A stretch of 64,000 nucleotides of DNA, from contig NZ_QKRX01000009.1 in NCBI RefSeq assembly GCF_003284585.1, positions 1-64,000 of the forward strand, read 5' to 3'. This DNA comes from Nitrincola tibetensis. Its GTDB lineage: Bacteria; Pseudomonadota; Gammaproteobacteria; Pseudomonadales; Balneatricaceae. The first letter of the stretch is position 1; every line of letters begins with the position of its first letter. The position numbers were made by a program, and so were the translations under genes. Below the pieces are notes generated by a model. That model worked only from the letters and a program-made list of their open reading frames with translations, was not told the DNA's origin and ran no database searches. Positions 47,716 through 58,288 of the stretch are shown piece after piece.

Positions 47716-48488
47716 TAGTGCGCTCCCTCAACTGCGGCAGACTCAGTGCCCATGTAGGCTTCTCTTACCTTAGGATTCTGCGATACAGCGGCATAATCCC
47801 CTTCAGTTAAGATTGCGCCACGGGTGAGCACGGTAATGCGGTCACAGAGCTTACTCACGACACTCAGATTATGCTCGACCATTAACACCGTGCGCCCGAC
47901 CGCCGCCTGGCGAATCAACTCAACCACACGATCGACATCTTCATGACCCATCCCCTGAGTCGGCTCATCCAACAGCACCAACTCAGGCTCCATCGCCAGC
48001 GTCGTTGCCAGCTCAAGCGCACGTTTGCGACCATAAGACAACTCAACCGTCACCGTATCAGCAAAGGTCTCAAGCCCAACAGACTCTAGAAGCTGGTAAG
48101 CACGATCATTTAAACGATTAAGGGTTTTTTCAGATGCCCAGAAATGAAAGCTATTGCCCTCAAAGCGCTGCAGAGCCACGCGCACATTTTCCAATGCCGT
48201 CATGTGCGGAAAAACCGCCGAAATCTGAAATGAGCGAATAATACCTTTGCGCGCAATCGCGGCAGACTTCATCGCTGTGATATCGTCACCCTTGAACAAA
48301 ATTTGCCCGCGTGTTGGAATCAAAAATTTGGTAAGTAGGTTAAATACCGTGGTTTTACCCGCGCCATTTGGACCAATCAATGCATGAATGTGACCTTTTT
48401 GGATCTTAAGATTCACATCATCAACGGCTGTAAACCCTTTAAACTCTTTAACGAGATTTCGGGTTTCAAGTACGAATTCGGAACTCAT
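47715..48488 (-). CDS. livG: ABC transporter ATPase (LivG type)
   Basis: 257 aa. Walker A GPNGAGKTT (39-47), LSYGRKRALELATTLA signature of the LivG group, Walker B LVLLDEPTQGMG. It is the first gene of livG-F-K-H-M-thiolase. No close ribosome site is seen at the ATG. A LiuR-type box lies about 52 bases upstream. Confidence 0.93.
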   Translation of the reverse strand: MSSEFVLETRNLVKEFKGFTAVDDVNLKIQKGHIHALIGPNGAGKTTVFNLLTKFLIPTRGQILFKGDDITAMKSAAIARKGIIRSFQISAVFPHMTALENVRVALQRFEGNSFHFWASEKTLNRLNDRAYQLLESVGLETFADTVTVELSYGRKRALELATTLAMEPELVLLDEPTQGMGHEDVDRVVELIRQAAVGRTVLMVEHNLSVVSKLCDRITVLTRGAILTEGDYAAVSQNPKVREAYMGTESAAVEGAH

Positions 48489-48540
48489 AGGAGTGTGCAG
48501 CCTCTTTTTATTGTTAGATTCGCCGACTTAAAGCATTACA

Positions 48541-48557
48541 TTTACGTAAGCGTCAAC
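48541..48557. promoter_or_regulatory. LiuR-like operator upstream of livG
   Basis: TTTACGTAAGCGTCAAC, close to the liuR box. It lies 52 bases before livG, the first gene of the importer-thiolase operon. Confidence 0.65.
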
Positions 48558-48666
48558 TTAACTTATCAATAGTCACTAAGGGTTTACAAGTAATACTTTG
48601 GTTGTACAACCTGCAAAACCCCTTAGCAACCCACCCATCTCATTAATAAATAAGGATTAAAAAAAT

Positions 48667-50313
48667 TTAGCCAACTTCCTGCTCAGCTGACTGACGCAAA
48701 ATAAAACGCTGTATCTTGCCACTAGGTGTCTTTGGCAACTCTTCGACGAACTCAATTTCTCGCGGAAAGGCATGTGTTGACAAACGACTGCGCACCAAAG
48801 CCTTCAATTCATCCTTAAGCGCATCGCTCGGATCATACGCTGGCTTTATGACAACGTATGCCTTAATAATTGACCCACGTTTTTCATCTGGCTTAGCCAC
48901 CACACCCGACTCCGCAACCGACGGATGCTCCAATAAGGTACTCTCAACATCTGCAGGCCCCACTCGATAACCCGCTGTGGTGATGATGTCGTCATCGCGC
49001 CCAGTAAAGGAATAACTGCCATCACCATGACTGAACACCATATCACCCGTTAAGTAATAGGACCCATGAAACGGATGCTTTTCCGCCCAGGTATAGCCAT
49101 TAAAGAAAAACAAGGGGGACTGAGAAACATCTACCGCTAACTGCCCGATCTCCCCCTCACCCACTTCATTGAACTGCTCATCCAGCGCCACAACCCGATG
49201 CCCTGGCATCGAGAACCCCATCGCCCCGATACGCTCAACATGCCCAAGGCGGTGATAATTGCAACAAGTCATACCCGTTTCGGTTTGACCATAATGATCC
49301 TTCACAGGACAACCCAAGCGCCGCCCGACCCAACCTATCACCTCTGGATTTAAAGGCTCGCCTGCACTGCTTGCCACTCGAATTCCTAAACTTTGATCCT
49401 GCGCCAACAAGTGATCATTTGCCATCAATAAGCGATAGGCCGTAGGTGCCGCAGCAAGATTGGTAATTTGATATTTTTGTATCATTTGATAGGTGGTTTC
49501 CGGCGTAAACCCCTGCTCATTAAAGTGCGTCGCCTGCCCCAACAGCAAAGGCCCCACAACAGCATAATACAAACCATACGCCCAACCAGGATCAGCAACA
49601 TTCCAATAACGATCTTCTGGACGCAAGTCGATGGCATACTTCATGTAGAGATAAAAAGACAGCAAGGCCCGAACAGGAACCGCAACCCCTTTCGACTTAC
49701 CCACTGTACCAGAGGTAAACATCTGCAAAAATGGATCATCTTTTTGCAACAAAACAGGCTCAAACTGATCCGATTGAATTGACACTTTTTCGTCAAAATC
49801 TGAAACATCATCTAAGCCCAAGCCATCTTTCAAACCTACACAAAGCGCTGGCGGAAGACTATCCAGCTCAGCCAATTTGGAAAGATTAGTCTGATTGGTA
49901 ACGATGCAGCGTGTAGAAGCCTGCTCCAAGCGATACGCAATTGCACCCGAACCAAACGCCGTAAACAAAGGCTGATACACAGCGCCCGCTTTTAGCGCCC
50001 CCAAGACCACGACCAGCAATTCAGGGCATCGCGGCAAGAGCCCTGCAACACGATCACCAGGACCAACCCCCATCCCCCTCAAGTAGTTTGCAAAGCGAGC
50101 CGACAACTGACTCAACTCCGAAAACGTCATTGACGTCGTTTGACCATCAACACCTTCATGATACAAAGCCACTTTATCTGACTCACTCGCCCAGCGATCA
50201 CAAATCTCATAGGCGACATTCACGCCACTCTCAAGCGACCTAGATAACACTTCACTCTCTAACTGACCGGGGCTAAACTCAGAGATGAAGCTCGAATACT
50301 CCATTAAACCCAT
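48667..50313 (-). CDS. AMP-dependent acyl-CoA synthetase
   Basis: 548 aa. Adenylate motif FTSGTVGKSKGVAVP (about 205-220), later DHYGQTETGM and TGRDDDIITTAGYR, with the acylating Lys in KTPSGKIQR. It is related to acetyl-/acyl-CoA synthetases of medium chain range. It is divergent from liuR with a LiuR-type box upstream, so it probably activates an acid linked to leucine breakdown, such as isovalerate or acetoacetate (inference). Confidence 0.88.
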   Translation of the reverse strand: MGLMEYSSFISEFSPGQLESEVLSRSLESGVNVAYEICDRWASESDKVALYHEGVDGQTTSMTFSELSQLSARFANYLRGMGVGPGDRVAGLLPRCPELLVVVLGALKAGAVYQPLFTAFGSGAIAYRLEQASTRCIVTNQTNLSKLAELDSLPPALCVGLKDGLGLDDVSDFDEKVSIQSDQFEPVLLQKDDPFLQMFTSGTVGKSKGVAVPVRALLSFYLYMKYAIDLRPEDRYWNVADPGWAYGLYYAVVGPLLLGQATHFNEQGFTPETTYQMIQKYQITNLAAAPTAYRLLMANDHLLAQDQSLGIRVASSAGEPLNPEVIGWVGRRLGCPVKDHYGQTETGMTCCNYHRLGHVERIGAMGFSMPGHRVVALDEQFNEVGEGEIGQLAVDVSQSPLFFFNGYTWAEKHPFHGSYYLTGDMVFSHGDGSYSFTGRDDDIITTAGYRVGPADVESTLLEHPSVAESGVVAKPDEKRGSIIKAYVVIKPAYDPSDALKDELKALVRSRLSTHAFPREIEFVEELPKTPSGKIQRFILRQSAEQEVG

Positions 50314-50372
50314 AACAACACACCTCTTGTTTTTATAATCGATTGCTGTCTAATTGATAACATAGCTTTACC

Positions 50373-50389
50373 TTTACGTAAAGTGCAAT
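50373..50389. promoter_or_regulatory. LiuR-like operator upstream of the acyl-CoA synthetase gene
   Basis: TTTACGTAAAGTGCAAT, the most divergent of the five boxes, 60 bases before the minus-strand ATG at 50313. A partial copy (CTAACGTTAAC) lies near 50455 in the same intergenic region. Confidence 0.5.
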
Positions 50390-50611
50390 TTGAAGAATTA
50401 CTCCCTCATTACGACCAAAAGTAACAAAACACGTTTGAAATCAATATTTATCACTAACGTTAACTGAATTTAGCGCTTTGAATGTGCTCAACCCCCTGCA
50501 AACCTACAACTTTAGCCGTATAATTACAGCAACATATAAAGCAAACCCCTTCTCTTAACGGGTCACAGCGACCCCACTCAAAAGAAAATTATTCGATAGT
50601 GAAAAATACAC

Positions 50612-50628
50612 TTTACGTTAACGTTAAC
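50612..50628. promoter_or_regulatory. LiuR operator upstream of liuR-liuABCDE
   Basis: TTTACGTTAACGTTAAC with a symmetric core TTAACGTTAA, 36 bases before the liuR ATG. MerR-family regulators bind such boxes in the promoter spacer and control their own operon. Confidence 0.8.
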
Positions 50629-50664
50629 TTTGAGTAGTCTTGATACATGCATGAGGTAAACAAC

Positions 50665-51117
50665 ATGAGCTTAAAAAAGAAAACTTTCTCTATCAGCGAA
50701 CTGGCCAGTGAATTCGACGTCACGACCCGCAGTATCCGCTTTTATGAAGACCAAGGACTGCTCAAACCAGATCGCAAAGGGCAAACACGCATTTACAGCT
50801 CCAAAGATCGGGTTAGGTTAAAGCTGATCTTACGTGGAAAACGTTTAGGATTTTCATTAGCCGAATCAAAAGAACTGTTCGATCTTTGGGATGAAACCCC
50901 CGGCGGCAGCGAGCGACAATTGCTTAAAATGCTTGAAACACTAGCCGATAAGCAAGCGCATCTTGAGCAGCAGCTAAATGACATCCAGATGGCAAAAATT
51001 GAAATAGACAGCGCAGAAGCTCGATGTCGCGCGGCCTTAGAAGAATTAAGAGAAAAAAAGCGTTCTGAGCAAACGCCCCTAACAAATCACGATTTAAATA
51101 ACTCCTCCTTACATTAA
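50665..51117 (+). CDS. liuR: MerR-family regulator of leucine catabolism
   Basis: 150 aa from ATG 50665, which has GAGG eight bases upstream; ATG 50647 is an alternative. N-terminal Mer[24 protein letters not shown] (residues about 7-26) and the YEDQGLLKP wing, then a coiled-coil dimer helix to about 130. There are no metal-binding Cys pairs; the single late Cys does not form one, so an acyl-CoA or similar effector fits. It heads the liu operon, as in many proteobacteria, and the 50612 box suggests autoregulation. Confidence 0.93.
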   Translation: MSLKKKTFSISELASEFDVTTRSIRFYEDQGLLKPDRKGQTRIYSSKDRVRLKLILRGKRLGFSLAESKELFDLWDETPGGSERQLLKMLETLADKQAHLEQQLNDIQMAKIEIDSAEARCRAALEELREKKRSEQTPLTNHDLNNSSLH

Positions 51118-51139
51118 AAATAACAAACAGGTAACCAAC

Positions 51140-52306
51140 ATGATTTCACAATACTCAGAATTGAATTTTGGACTTGGTGAAACACTGGACATGCTCCGCC
51201 AGCAAATTAATAACTTTGCCGCTGCAGAAATTGCCCCGCGAGCGGCAGATATTGATCATGAGAATGTCTTTCCAGCCGATTTATGGAAAAAATTTGGCGA
51301 CATGGGATTGCTCGGCATCACAGTCAGCGAAGAGTTTGGCGGCGCAGGCATGGGTTACTTGGCACATGTTATTGCGATGGAAGAACTTAGCCGCGCATCT
51401 GCGTCTGTCGCCCTCTCCTACGGCGCACACTCCAATCTTTGCGTAAACCAAATTCATCGCAACGGCACACAAGCGCAAAAGGAAAAGTATTTACCCAAAC
51501 TGATTTCCGGGGAACATGTCGGTGCACTTGCCATGTCCGAACCCAATGCAGGCTCCGATGTTGTCTCAATGAAACTGAGTGCACGTGATGCCGGCGACCA
51601 CTATGTTTTAAATGGCAATAAAATGTGGATCACAAATGGACCGGACGCAAATGTCTACGTTATCTACGCCAAAACCGATTTGCAAGCTGGCCCGAAAGGC
51701 ATTACAGCCTTTATCGTCGAACGAGACACCGAAGGGTTTACCCAGGCTCAAAAGCTAGACAAGTTAGGCATGCGTGGCTCTAACACCTGCGAGCTGGTCT
51801 TCCAAGACTGCAAAGTACCGAAGGAAAACATCTTGGGCACACTTAATGGTGGCGTCAAGGTTCTGATGTCCGGCCTTGATTACGAACGCTTGGTTCTTGC
51901 AGGCGGACCATTGGGAATTATGCAGGCAGCTATGGATGTTGCGGTACCTTATATTCGTGATCGGAAGCAATTTGGCAAAGCCATCGGAGAGTTTGAGCTA
52001 GTTCAAGGCAAAATTGCAGACATGTACACACGCATGAATGCTGCAAAATCCTATGTATACATGGTCGCACTCGCGGCTGATCGCGGTGAAACCACGCGTA
52101 AAGATGCCGCAGGTGTCATTTTGTACTCGGCCGAAATGGCCACACAAATCGCCCTCGATGCTATCCAACTTCTTGGCGGGAATGGCTACATCAACGAATA
52201 CCCTACAGGACGCCTATTGCGCGACGCCAAGCTCTATGAAATCGGCGCAGGCACCTCTGAAATTCGCCGGATGTTGATTGGCCGCGAACTTTTTCTGAAC
52301 AACTAA
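51140..52306 (+). CDS. liuA: Isovaleryl-CoA dehydrogenase
   Basis: 388 aa ACAD: FAD motifs [15 protein letters not shown] and [11 protein letters not shown], substrate region [12 protein letters not shown] typical of isovaleryl-CoA dehydrogenase, and the catalytic Glu region [12 protein letters not shown]. It oxidises isovaleryl-CoA to 3-methylcrotonyl-CoA, passing electrons to ETF. It lies 22 bases after liuR. Confidence 0.96.
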   Translation: MISQYSELNFGLGETLDMLRQQINNFAAAEIAPRAADIDHENVFPADLWKKFGDMGLLGITVSEEFGGAGMGYLAHVIAMEELSRASASVALSYGAHSNLCVNQIHRNGTQAQKEKYLPKLISGEHVGALAMSEPNAGSDVVSMKLSARDAGDHYVLNGNKMWITNGPDANVYVIYAKTDLQAGPKGITAFIVERDTEGFTQAQKLDKLGMRGSNTCELVFQDCKVPKENILGTLNGGVKVLMSGLDYERLVLAGGPLGIMQAAMDVAVPYIRDRKQFGKAIGEFELVQGKIADMYTRMNAAKSYVYMVALAADRGETTRKDAAGVILYSAEMATQIALDAIQLLGGNGYINEYPTGRLLRDAKLYEIGAGTSEIRRMLIGRELFLNN

Positions 52307-52328
52307 TCCGGCTCGTGGAGGCTTACAG

Positions 52329-53936
52329 ATGCCAATTCTACAAACAAAAATAAATGCGCGTTCTGAAGAGTTTAAAGCGAAAGCAGATGCCATGTCTGCA
52401 GTGGTTGCAGATCTCAAAGAAAAAGTGGCAAAAATTCAAGAAGGTGGTGGTGCTGCGTACCAAGAACGCCACCTCGCTCGTGGAAAATTACTCCCTAGAG
52501 AACGAATCAATCACTTAATTGATGATGGTTCCCCTTTTTTAGAATTATCGCAACTCGCAGCCTACCAGGTCTATGATGAAGACGTCCCTGCCGCTGGCAT
52601 TATTACCGGAGTGGGTCGCGTATCCGGCATTGAATGCATGATTATCGCCAATGATGCAACCGTTAAAGGGGGGACCTACTACCCACTCACGGTCAAAAAG
52701 CATTTGCGTGCGCAAGAAATAGCAGAGCAAAACCACCTGCCCTGCATCTATTTAGTCGACTCCGGCGGTGCTAATCTACCTCGTCAAGATGAAGTTTTCC
52801 CTGACCGAGACCATTTTGGCCGTATTTTTTACAACCAAGCACGCATGTCAGCTAAAGGTATTCCTCAAGTTGCGGTAGTGATGGGCCTGTGCACTGCGGG
52901 CGGCGCATACGTCCCAGCGATGGCAGATGAATCCATCATTGTTAAAAATCAAGGCACCATCTTCCTAGCGGGTCCACCTTTGGTCAAAGCGGCAACAGGC
53001 GAAGTTGTCAGCGCTGAAGACTTAGGTGGGGCAGACGTACACTGCAAAGTATCTGGCGTGGCGGATCACTACGCCGAAAATGACCAGCACGCATTGCAAA
53101 TTGCACGCCGCTGCATTGCCAACCTCAACAAAAAGAAACAGCTTCAACTGGCGGTTAAAAAACCTCAAGCCCCCTTATTTGATCCCGCCGAACTCTATGG
53201 CGTTGTCGGCACAGATCTTCGCAAGCCTTTTGATGTTCGTGAAGTGATTGCTCGACTTGTTGATGGCTCGGAGTTTGACGAATTCAAGCAATTATATGGA
53301 ACCACCTTGGTAACAGGCTTTGCGCACATTCATGGCTACCCTGTTGGCATTATTGCCAATAACGGTATTTTATTTGCGGAGTCCGCCCAAAAAGGAGCCC
53401 ACTTTATTGAGCTCTGCTGCCAACGTAACATTCCCTTATTATTCCTACAGAACATTACGGGATTCATGGTTGGGCGCAAATACGAGGCTGAAGGAATTGC
53501 TAAACATGGTGCGAAAATGGTCATGGCTGTTGCCTGCGCCAATGTTCCTAAGCTTACCATTCTAATTGGCGGAAGCTTTGGTGCGGGTAATTATGGTATG
53601 TGCGGTCGCGCCTATAATCCTGACTTCCTCTGGATGTGGCCAAATGCCCGAATCTCAGTCATGGGCGGTGAGCAAGCGGCTGGCGTGTTGGCCACCGTGC
53701 GCCGCGAAAGCCTTGAGCGCGCGGGAAAAGAGTGGTCCAGTGAAGATGAAGCGAAATTCAAAAAACCCATCGTCGATACTTACGAACATCAGGGACACCC
53801 CTACTTTGCAAGCGCAAGGCTCTGGGATGATGGTGTTATCGACCCTATCCAAACACGAGAAATCATCGCATTAAGCCTCTCAGCCAGTTTGAACCGTCCG
53901 CAAGAACCGACACGCTTCGGCGTGTTCCGCATGTGA
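52329..53936 (+). CDS. liuB: Methylcrotonyl-CoA carboxylase, carboxyltransferase (beta) subunit
   Basis: 535 aa with two crotonase-like carboxyltransferase halves. [12 protein letters not shown] at the N-terminus, [19 protein letters not shown], and [24 protein letters not shown] in the second half are MCC-beta signatures. It moves the carboxyl group from biotin to 3-methylcrotonyl-CoA. It works with LiuD. Confidence 0.96.
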   Translation: MPILQTKINARSEEFKAKADAMSAVVADLKEKVAKIQEGGGAAYQERHLARGKLLPRERINHLIDDGSPFLELSQLAAYQVYDEDVPAAGIITGVGRVSGIECMIIANDATVKGGTYYPLTVKKHLRAQEIAEQNHLPCIYLVDSGGANLPRQDEVFPDRDHFGRIFYNQARMSAKGIPQVAVVMGLCTAGGAYVPAMADESIIVKNQGTIFLAGPPLVKAATGEVVSAEDLGGADVHCKVSGVADHYAENDQHALQIARRCIANLNKKKQLQLAVKKPQAPLFDPAELYGVVGTDLRKPFDVREVIARLVDGSEFDEFKQLYGTTLVTGFAHIHGYPVGIIANNGILFAESAQKGAHFIELCCQRNIPLLFLQNITGFMVGRKYEAEGIAKHGAKMVMAVACANVPKLTILIGGSFGAGNYGMCGRAYNPDFLWMWPNARISVMGGEQAAGVLATVRRESLERAGKEWSSEDEAKFKKPIVDTYEHQGHPYFASARLWDDGVIDPIQTREIIALSLSASLNRPQEPTRFGVFRM

Positions 53937-53946
53937 GGCTGAAATC

Positions 53947-54765
53947 ATGACAGACACAACCTCCTACAGTACGCTGATTGAAAGTCGTCCAGGCATTTTC
54001 GAGCTCACACTCAATCGTCCTGATAAGCACAATGCGTTTGATGATGCGATGATTCAAAACCTGATCTCACTCTTGGATCAAGCTGAATCAATTGCACACC
54101 TTCGTCTTCTAATCGTTAAATCTGAAGGCAAGCATTTTTCTGCAGGCGCGGATCTCGGCTGGATGAAGCGAATGGCAAGCAACAGCCACAGCGAGAATCT
54201 GATCGATGCACGCCAACTTGCCAAACTGATGGATAAGCTCAATCACTTTTCACGTCCGACACTCGCGTTGGTACAAGGTGCAGCCTATGGAGGCGCTGTC
54301 GGCCTAGCTGCGTGCTGTGATCTTGTTCTTGCAAGTCGTGATGCACGCTTTTGCTTAAGTGAAGTCAAAATTGGTTTAATTCCAGCCGTGATCAGCCCTT
54401 ATGTCATTCGTGCCATCGGCGAGCGCCAAGCTCGGCGTTATTTTTTAACAGCAGAAGCCTTTACCGCTGAAGAGGCTCAAGCGTTTGGCTTGGTTCATAA
54501 GGTGGTTGACACCTCCGCCGACCTGCCTCATAGCGCCGAGGCCTTCATCCAACAACTGAGCTTAAATAGCCCTCAAGCGATGATGGCGGCAAAATCATTA
54601 ATTTTCACGGTCAGCCAGCAAGCAATAGACGCTGAAATAATTGAAGAAACGGCAAAGCGCATTGCGGATATTCGCGTCAGCGCCGAAGGTCAGGAAGGGC
54701 TCAATGCCTTTTTAAACAAGCGCCAGCCTAACTGGATACAGGAGAATAATAACAATGTTCAGTAA
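53947..54765 (+). CDS. liuC: Methylglutaconyl-CoA hydratase
   Basis: 272 aa crotonase: SAGADLGWMKRM, VQGAAYGGAVGLAACCDLVLA and SEVKIGLIPAVISPYV supply the oxyanion hole and catalytic Glu. It hydrates 3-methylglutaconyl-CoA to HMG-CoA. The last 11 bases overlap the start of liuD. Confidence 0.94.
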   Translation: MTDTTSYSTLIESRPGIFELTLNRPDKHNAFDDAMIQNLISLLDQAESIAHLRLLIVKSEGKHFSAGADLGWMKRMASNSHSENLIDARQLAKLMDKLNHFSRPTLALVQGAAYGGAVGLAACCDLVLASRDARFCLSEVKIGLIPAVISPYVIRAIGERQARRYFLTAEAFTAEEAQAFGLVHKVVDTSADLPHSAEAFIQQLSLNSPQAMMAAKSLIFTVSQQAIDAEIIEETAKRIADIRVSAEGQEGLNAFLNKRQPNWIQENNNNVQ

Positions 54766-56749
54766 AATCCTGATTGCAAATCGCGGTGAAATTGCTTGCC
54801 GCGTCATTCAAACAGCACATCGACTTGGCATTCGCTGCGTTGCCGTTTACTCAGAGGCTGACGCCAATGCTCGTCACGTTGCGATGGCAGATGAAGCCTT
54901 TTTACTGGGCCCAGCTCCAAGCTCCGAAAGCTACCTTCGTGCAGACAAGATCATCGACATTGCATTACAGTCGGGAGCACAAGCGATCCACCCAGGCTAT
55001 GGTTTCCTCTCAGAAAATACCGACTTTGCGGAAGCCTGTGCGAAAAATAATCTTGTCTTTATTGGTCCGCCCGCCAGTGCAATTGCCGCCATGGGATCTA
55101 AGTCAGCGGCGAAAGCCATTATGGAAAGTGCGGGCGTCCCCCTGGTTCCTGGTTACCATGGCGCTGAACAATCGATTGAGATTCTTCGTGCCGAGGCCGA
55201 AAAATGCGGCTTCCCCTTATTACTGAAAGCCGTAGCCGGTGGCGGTGGTAAAGGGATGCGCGTGGTTAACCAAATGTCTGAGTTTAATGAAGCACTTGCC
55301 GCCGCTCAACGCGAAGCCAAAAATGCTTTTGGCAATCCAGACATGTTACTTGAGCGCTATTTAACTCAACCACGCCACGTTGAAATCCAAGTATTTTGTG
55401 ACTCTCAAGGCAATGGCGTTTACCTCGCCGAGCGTGACTGTTCTGTTCAGCGTCGCCATCAAAAAGTGCTGGAAGAAGCACCTGCGCCGGGTCTGTCACT
55501 CGACACTCGCAAAGCCATGGGTGAAGCCGCTGTTAAAGCCGCACAAGCCATCGACTATGTCGGCGCGGGTACTGTTGAATTTTTATACGATGTCGATGGC
55601 TCATTTTTCTTTATGGAAATGAACACACGCTTGCAGGTTGAACACCCTGTCACCGAGATGGTTACAGGACAAGATCTTGTAGAATGGCAACTGCGCGTCG
55701 CCTACGGTGAGCCACTCCCTCTTCAGCAGGACGAACTGCGTATTCGCGGCCATGCCCTTGAAGCTCGCATCTATGCAGAAGATCCTGATAATGACTTTTT
55801 GCCTGCAACAGGCACCTTAACCTACTTGCGCACACCGGATGAAAGCACTCATGTGCGTGTGGACACTGGGGTTGTTGAAGGCGATGAAGTCAGCATTCAT
55901 TATGACCCGATGATCGCCAAGCTAATTGTGTGGGACGAAAACCGTGATCAAGCGATTAATCGAATGGTCCAAGCACTAGAGCAGTATCGCATTAATGGTG
56001 TTAAAACCAATATTCGCTTTTTACATGCGCTTTCAGACTCGCAACCCTTTCGTGAAGCACAGCTAGACACAGGCTTCATCGAAAAACACCGCCCTCTGCT
56101 ATTCCCTGCTCCACGCCTGGATTTGCATCGCGCATTAATTCTATCTGCAGGATTTTTGCTTGAACAAGCCAGAGTGACCTTGCCGCACAATCAAGATCTG
56201 TGGTCGCCCTATGCTCAGCAAAATAGCTGGCGCTTAAACTCAGAATACGCAAAACCGCTTCTACTTCGTGTCGATGAACAACTTTACGAACTTAAAGTAC
56301 TCGAAAAGAATCATGCATACGAGATCTCGATTGGTGAAAGCTTCTATAGATTGCATGCAGAGCTCGTGAATGATCAATTAAAAGCCGTCATCAATGGCCA
56401 TCGAATTTCAGTGCATGGCTCCTTAAATGACCGTGAACTCGTCTTATTCCATGAAGGCGAATCCTTCCGTTGCGAGCGTCATGAAGAAACCTTTGGCGAG
56501 CATGAAAGCACGAACCTGGGTAGTTTAACCGCACCGATGAATGGCTCTGTCGTCGCCGTGATGGTCAGTCCCGGTGATCTCGTCAAGGCGGGCCAAACCT
56601 TAGTGATTATGGAAGCCATGAAAATGGAGCATGCGATTCGCTCCCCCATCGATGGTACCGTTGACGAAATTTATTTCAATGAAGGCGAGCTCGTCCCAGA
56701 AGGCGTCGAACTGCTTGCCGTCACAGCTAATGAAGAGGTCAGCGAATGA
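54755..56749 (+). CDS. liuD: Methylcrotonyl-CoA carboxylase, biotin carboxylase (alpha) subunit
   Basis: 664 aa. Biotin carboxylase ATP-grasp domain (about 1-450) with KAVAGGGGKGMR and EMNTRLQVEHPVTEMVTG; C-terminal biotinyl domain with Lys623 in EAMKMEHA. Carboxylates biotin with ATP and bicarbonate for LiuB. It overlaps liuC by 11 bases and liuE by four (ATGA), so translation is coupled. Confidence 0.96.
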   Translation: MFSKILIANRGEIACRVIQTAHRLGIRCVAVYSEADANARHVAMADEAFLLGPAPSSESYLRADKIIDIALQSGAQAIHPGYGFLSENTDFAEACAKNNLVFIGPPASAIAAMGSKSAAKAIMESAGVPLVPGYHGAEQSIEILRAEAEKCGFPLLLKAVAGGGGKGMRVVNQMSEFNEALAAAQREAKNAFGNPDMLLERYLTQPRHVEIQVFCDSQGNGVYLAERDCSVQRRHQKVLEEAPAPGLSLDTRKAMGEAAVKAAQAIDYVGAGTVEFLYDVDGSFFFMEMNTRLQVEHPVTEMVTGQDLVEWQLRVAYGEPLPLQQDELRIRGHALEARIYAEDPDNDFLPATGTLTYLRTPDESTHVRVDTGVVEGDEVSIHYDPMIAKLIVWDENRDQAINRMVQALEQYRINGVKTNIRFLHALSDSQPFREAQLDTGFIEKHRPLLFPAPRLDLHRALILSAGFLLEQARVTLPHNQDLWSPYAQQNSWRLNSEYAKPLLLRVDEQLYELKVLEKNHAYEISIGESFYRLHAELVNDQLKAVINGHRISVHGSLNDRELVLFHEGESFRCERHEETFGEHESTNLGSLTAPMNGSVVAVMVSPGDLVKAGQTLVIMEAMKMEHAIRSPIDGTVDEIYFNEGELVPEGVELLAVTANEEVSE

Positions 56750-57657
56750 GTTTTCCAAACGCAGTGCGCCTATTTGAAATGAGCGCACGAGATGGCCTGC
56801 AAAATGAGCCTGGTGATTTCATCGCCACGCCCATCAAAATTGAGCTGATTGAACGATTGGCCGATGCAGGCCTAACACACATAGAAGCTGCCAGCTTTGT
56901 GTCACCTAAATGGGTGCCACAAATGGCGGATGCGCATGACGTTTTATCTGGAATTCAGCGCCGTCCAGGCGTGACATTCGCCGCTCTAACACCCAATTTA
57001 AAAGGACTTGAGGGCGCCATTGCCGCCAAAGCGGATGAAGTCGCCGTCTTCAGCGCAGCGTCCGAAGCCTTTACACAAAAGAATATTAATTGCTCAATCG
57101 CGGAAAGTTTAGAGCGATTTATTCCGGTGATTGAAACCGCTCGCCAGCAGGGTATGAAGGTTCGTGGCTACGTATCCACCGTAATGGGATGCCCCTATCA
57201 GGGCGAGGTTTCCCCTGATGCCGTTGCCAGGGTCGCGCAGCAACTGATCGAGATGGGCTGCTATGAAGTATCCCTAGGTGACACTATAGGCGTAGGCACC
57301 CCGCTAAAAGCAAAACGCATGCTGGAAGCCGTCACTCGAAAAGTCCCCATTGATAAGCTCGCCGCACATTTTCATGACACCTACGGTCAAGCCTTAGCGA
57401 ATCTGTATGCAGTACTTGAAGAAGGTATTCAGGTCATTGATGCCTCAGTTGCAGGCTTAGGTGGCTGCCCTTACGCAAAAGGAGCCTCAGGCAATGTTGC
57501 AACCGAAGACGTCATCTACCTACTCAATGGTTTGGGCATCGAAACGGGTGTGGATTTACAAAAGCTGATCAATACCGGCTTCTGGATTACTCAACAGCTG
57601 AAACGGAATAATGGATCAAAAGTCGCCTTAGCCAAAGGAGCCTGCTATGACCGCTAA
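56746..57657 (+). CDS. liuE: Hydroxymethylglutaryl-CoA lyase
   Basis: 303 aa TIM-barrel lyase of the DRE-TIM group. Metal and catalytic motifs: SARDGLQNE at the start, HFHDTYGQALANLY and the active-site Cys loop GLGGCPYAKGASGNVATED. It splits HMG-CoA into acetyl-CoA and acetoacetate. Its end overlaps the next gene by 11 bases. Confidence 0.96.
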   Translation: MSFPNAVRLFEMSARDGLQNEPGDFIATPIKIELIERLADAGLTHIEAASFVSPKWVPQMADAHDVLSGIQRRPGVTFAALTPNLKGLEGAIAAKADEVAVFSAASEAFTQKNINCSIAESLERFIPVIETARQQGMKVRGYVSTVMGCPYQGEVSPDAVARVAQQLIEMGCYEVSLGDTIGVGTPLKAKRMLEAVTRKVPIDKLAAHFHDTYGQALANLYAVLEEGIQVIDASVAGLGGCPYAKGASGNVATEDVIYLLNGLGIETGVDLQKLINTGFWITQQLKRNNGSKVALAKGACYDR

Positions 57658-58222
57658 ACCCATCACTGGATTAGCTCTGAACATCCCAAGTTTGGATGCA
57701 CTGCCTAACGACGTACAAAAATATTTCAAAAAATGCGAAGAAAAATTAGGAATGATTCCCAACGTTCTTAAAGCCTATAGCCACAACCCTGCGCAGCTTG
57801 AAGTATTCAGTCGCTTTTACAACGAATTGATGTTTGGCGAAAGTGAACTCTCTCCATTGGAAAGAGAAATGATTGCTGTCGTTGTTTCATCCGAGAATAA
57901 ATGCTTTTACTGCTTAGTTGCGCATGGCGCAGCCGTCAGAGAATACAGTCAAGACCCGAGCCTTGGCGAGCACTTAGTGATGAATTACCGCAGTGCCGAT
58001 TTATCAAAACGCCATAAAGCCATGCTTGATTACGCCTCATTATTAACCAGAACCCCCTCTTTAGTTACACCTACGGAGGCAGATGCATTGAAATCTGTCG
58101 GATTTAGTGATCAGGGAGTTTGGGATATTTGCAATCTTGTCGGGTTTTACAACATGACCAACAGAGTAGCGCTGGCGGTCGATATGCAACCGAATTCCGA
58201 GTACCACGCTCAGCATCGCTAA
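57647..58222 (+). CDS. AhpD-like peroxidase-related protein
   Basis: 191 aa, carboxymuconolactone decarboxylase/AhpD fold. The redox C-x2-C and His form the motif NKCFYCLVAHG (about residues 84-94), as in the family of uncharacterised peroxidase-related enzymes. It overlaps liuE by 11 bases and so is translated with the liu operon, an unusual partner for leucine catabolism. It may protect against peroxides made by flavin dehydrogenases (inference), or act on an unknown substrate. Confidence 0.85.
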   Translation: MTAKPITGLALNIPSLDALPNDVQKYFKKCEEKLGMIPNVLKAYSHNPAQLEVFSRFYNELMFGESELSPLEREMIAVVVSSENKCFYCLVAHGAAVREYSQDPSLGEHLVMNYRSADLSKRHKAMLDYASLLTRTPSLVTPTEADALKSVGFSDQGVWDICNLVGFYNMTNRVALAVDMQPNSEYHAQHR

Positions 58223-58288
58223 TACTGAGCACTCAGGGCAGATATATCCTGGCCTATTGGCTATAAAAACAATAATGGAGTCAGTACG

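Noticed and set aside
54774-55226. 150-aa plus-strand frame at the start of liuD
   Set aside because: It is a shifted frame within the biotin carboxylase gene, which has all family motifs in the main frame.
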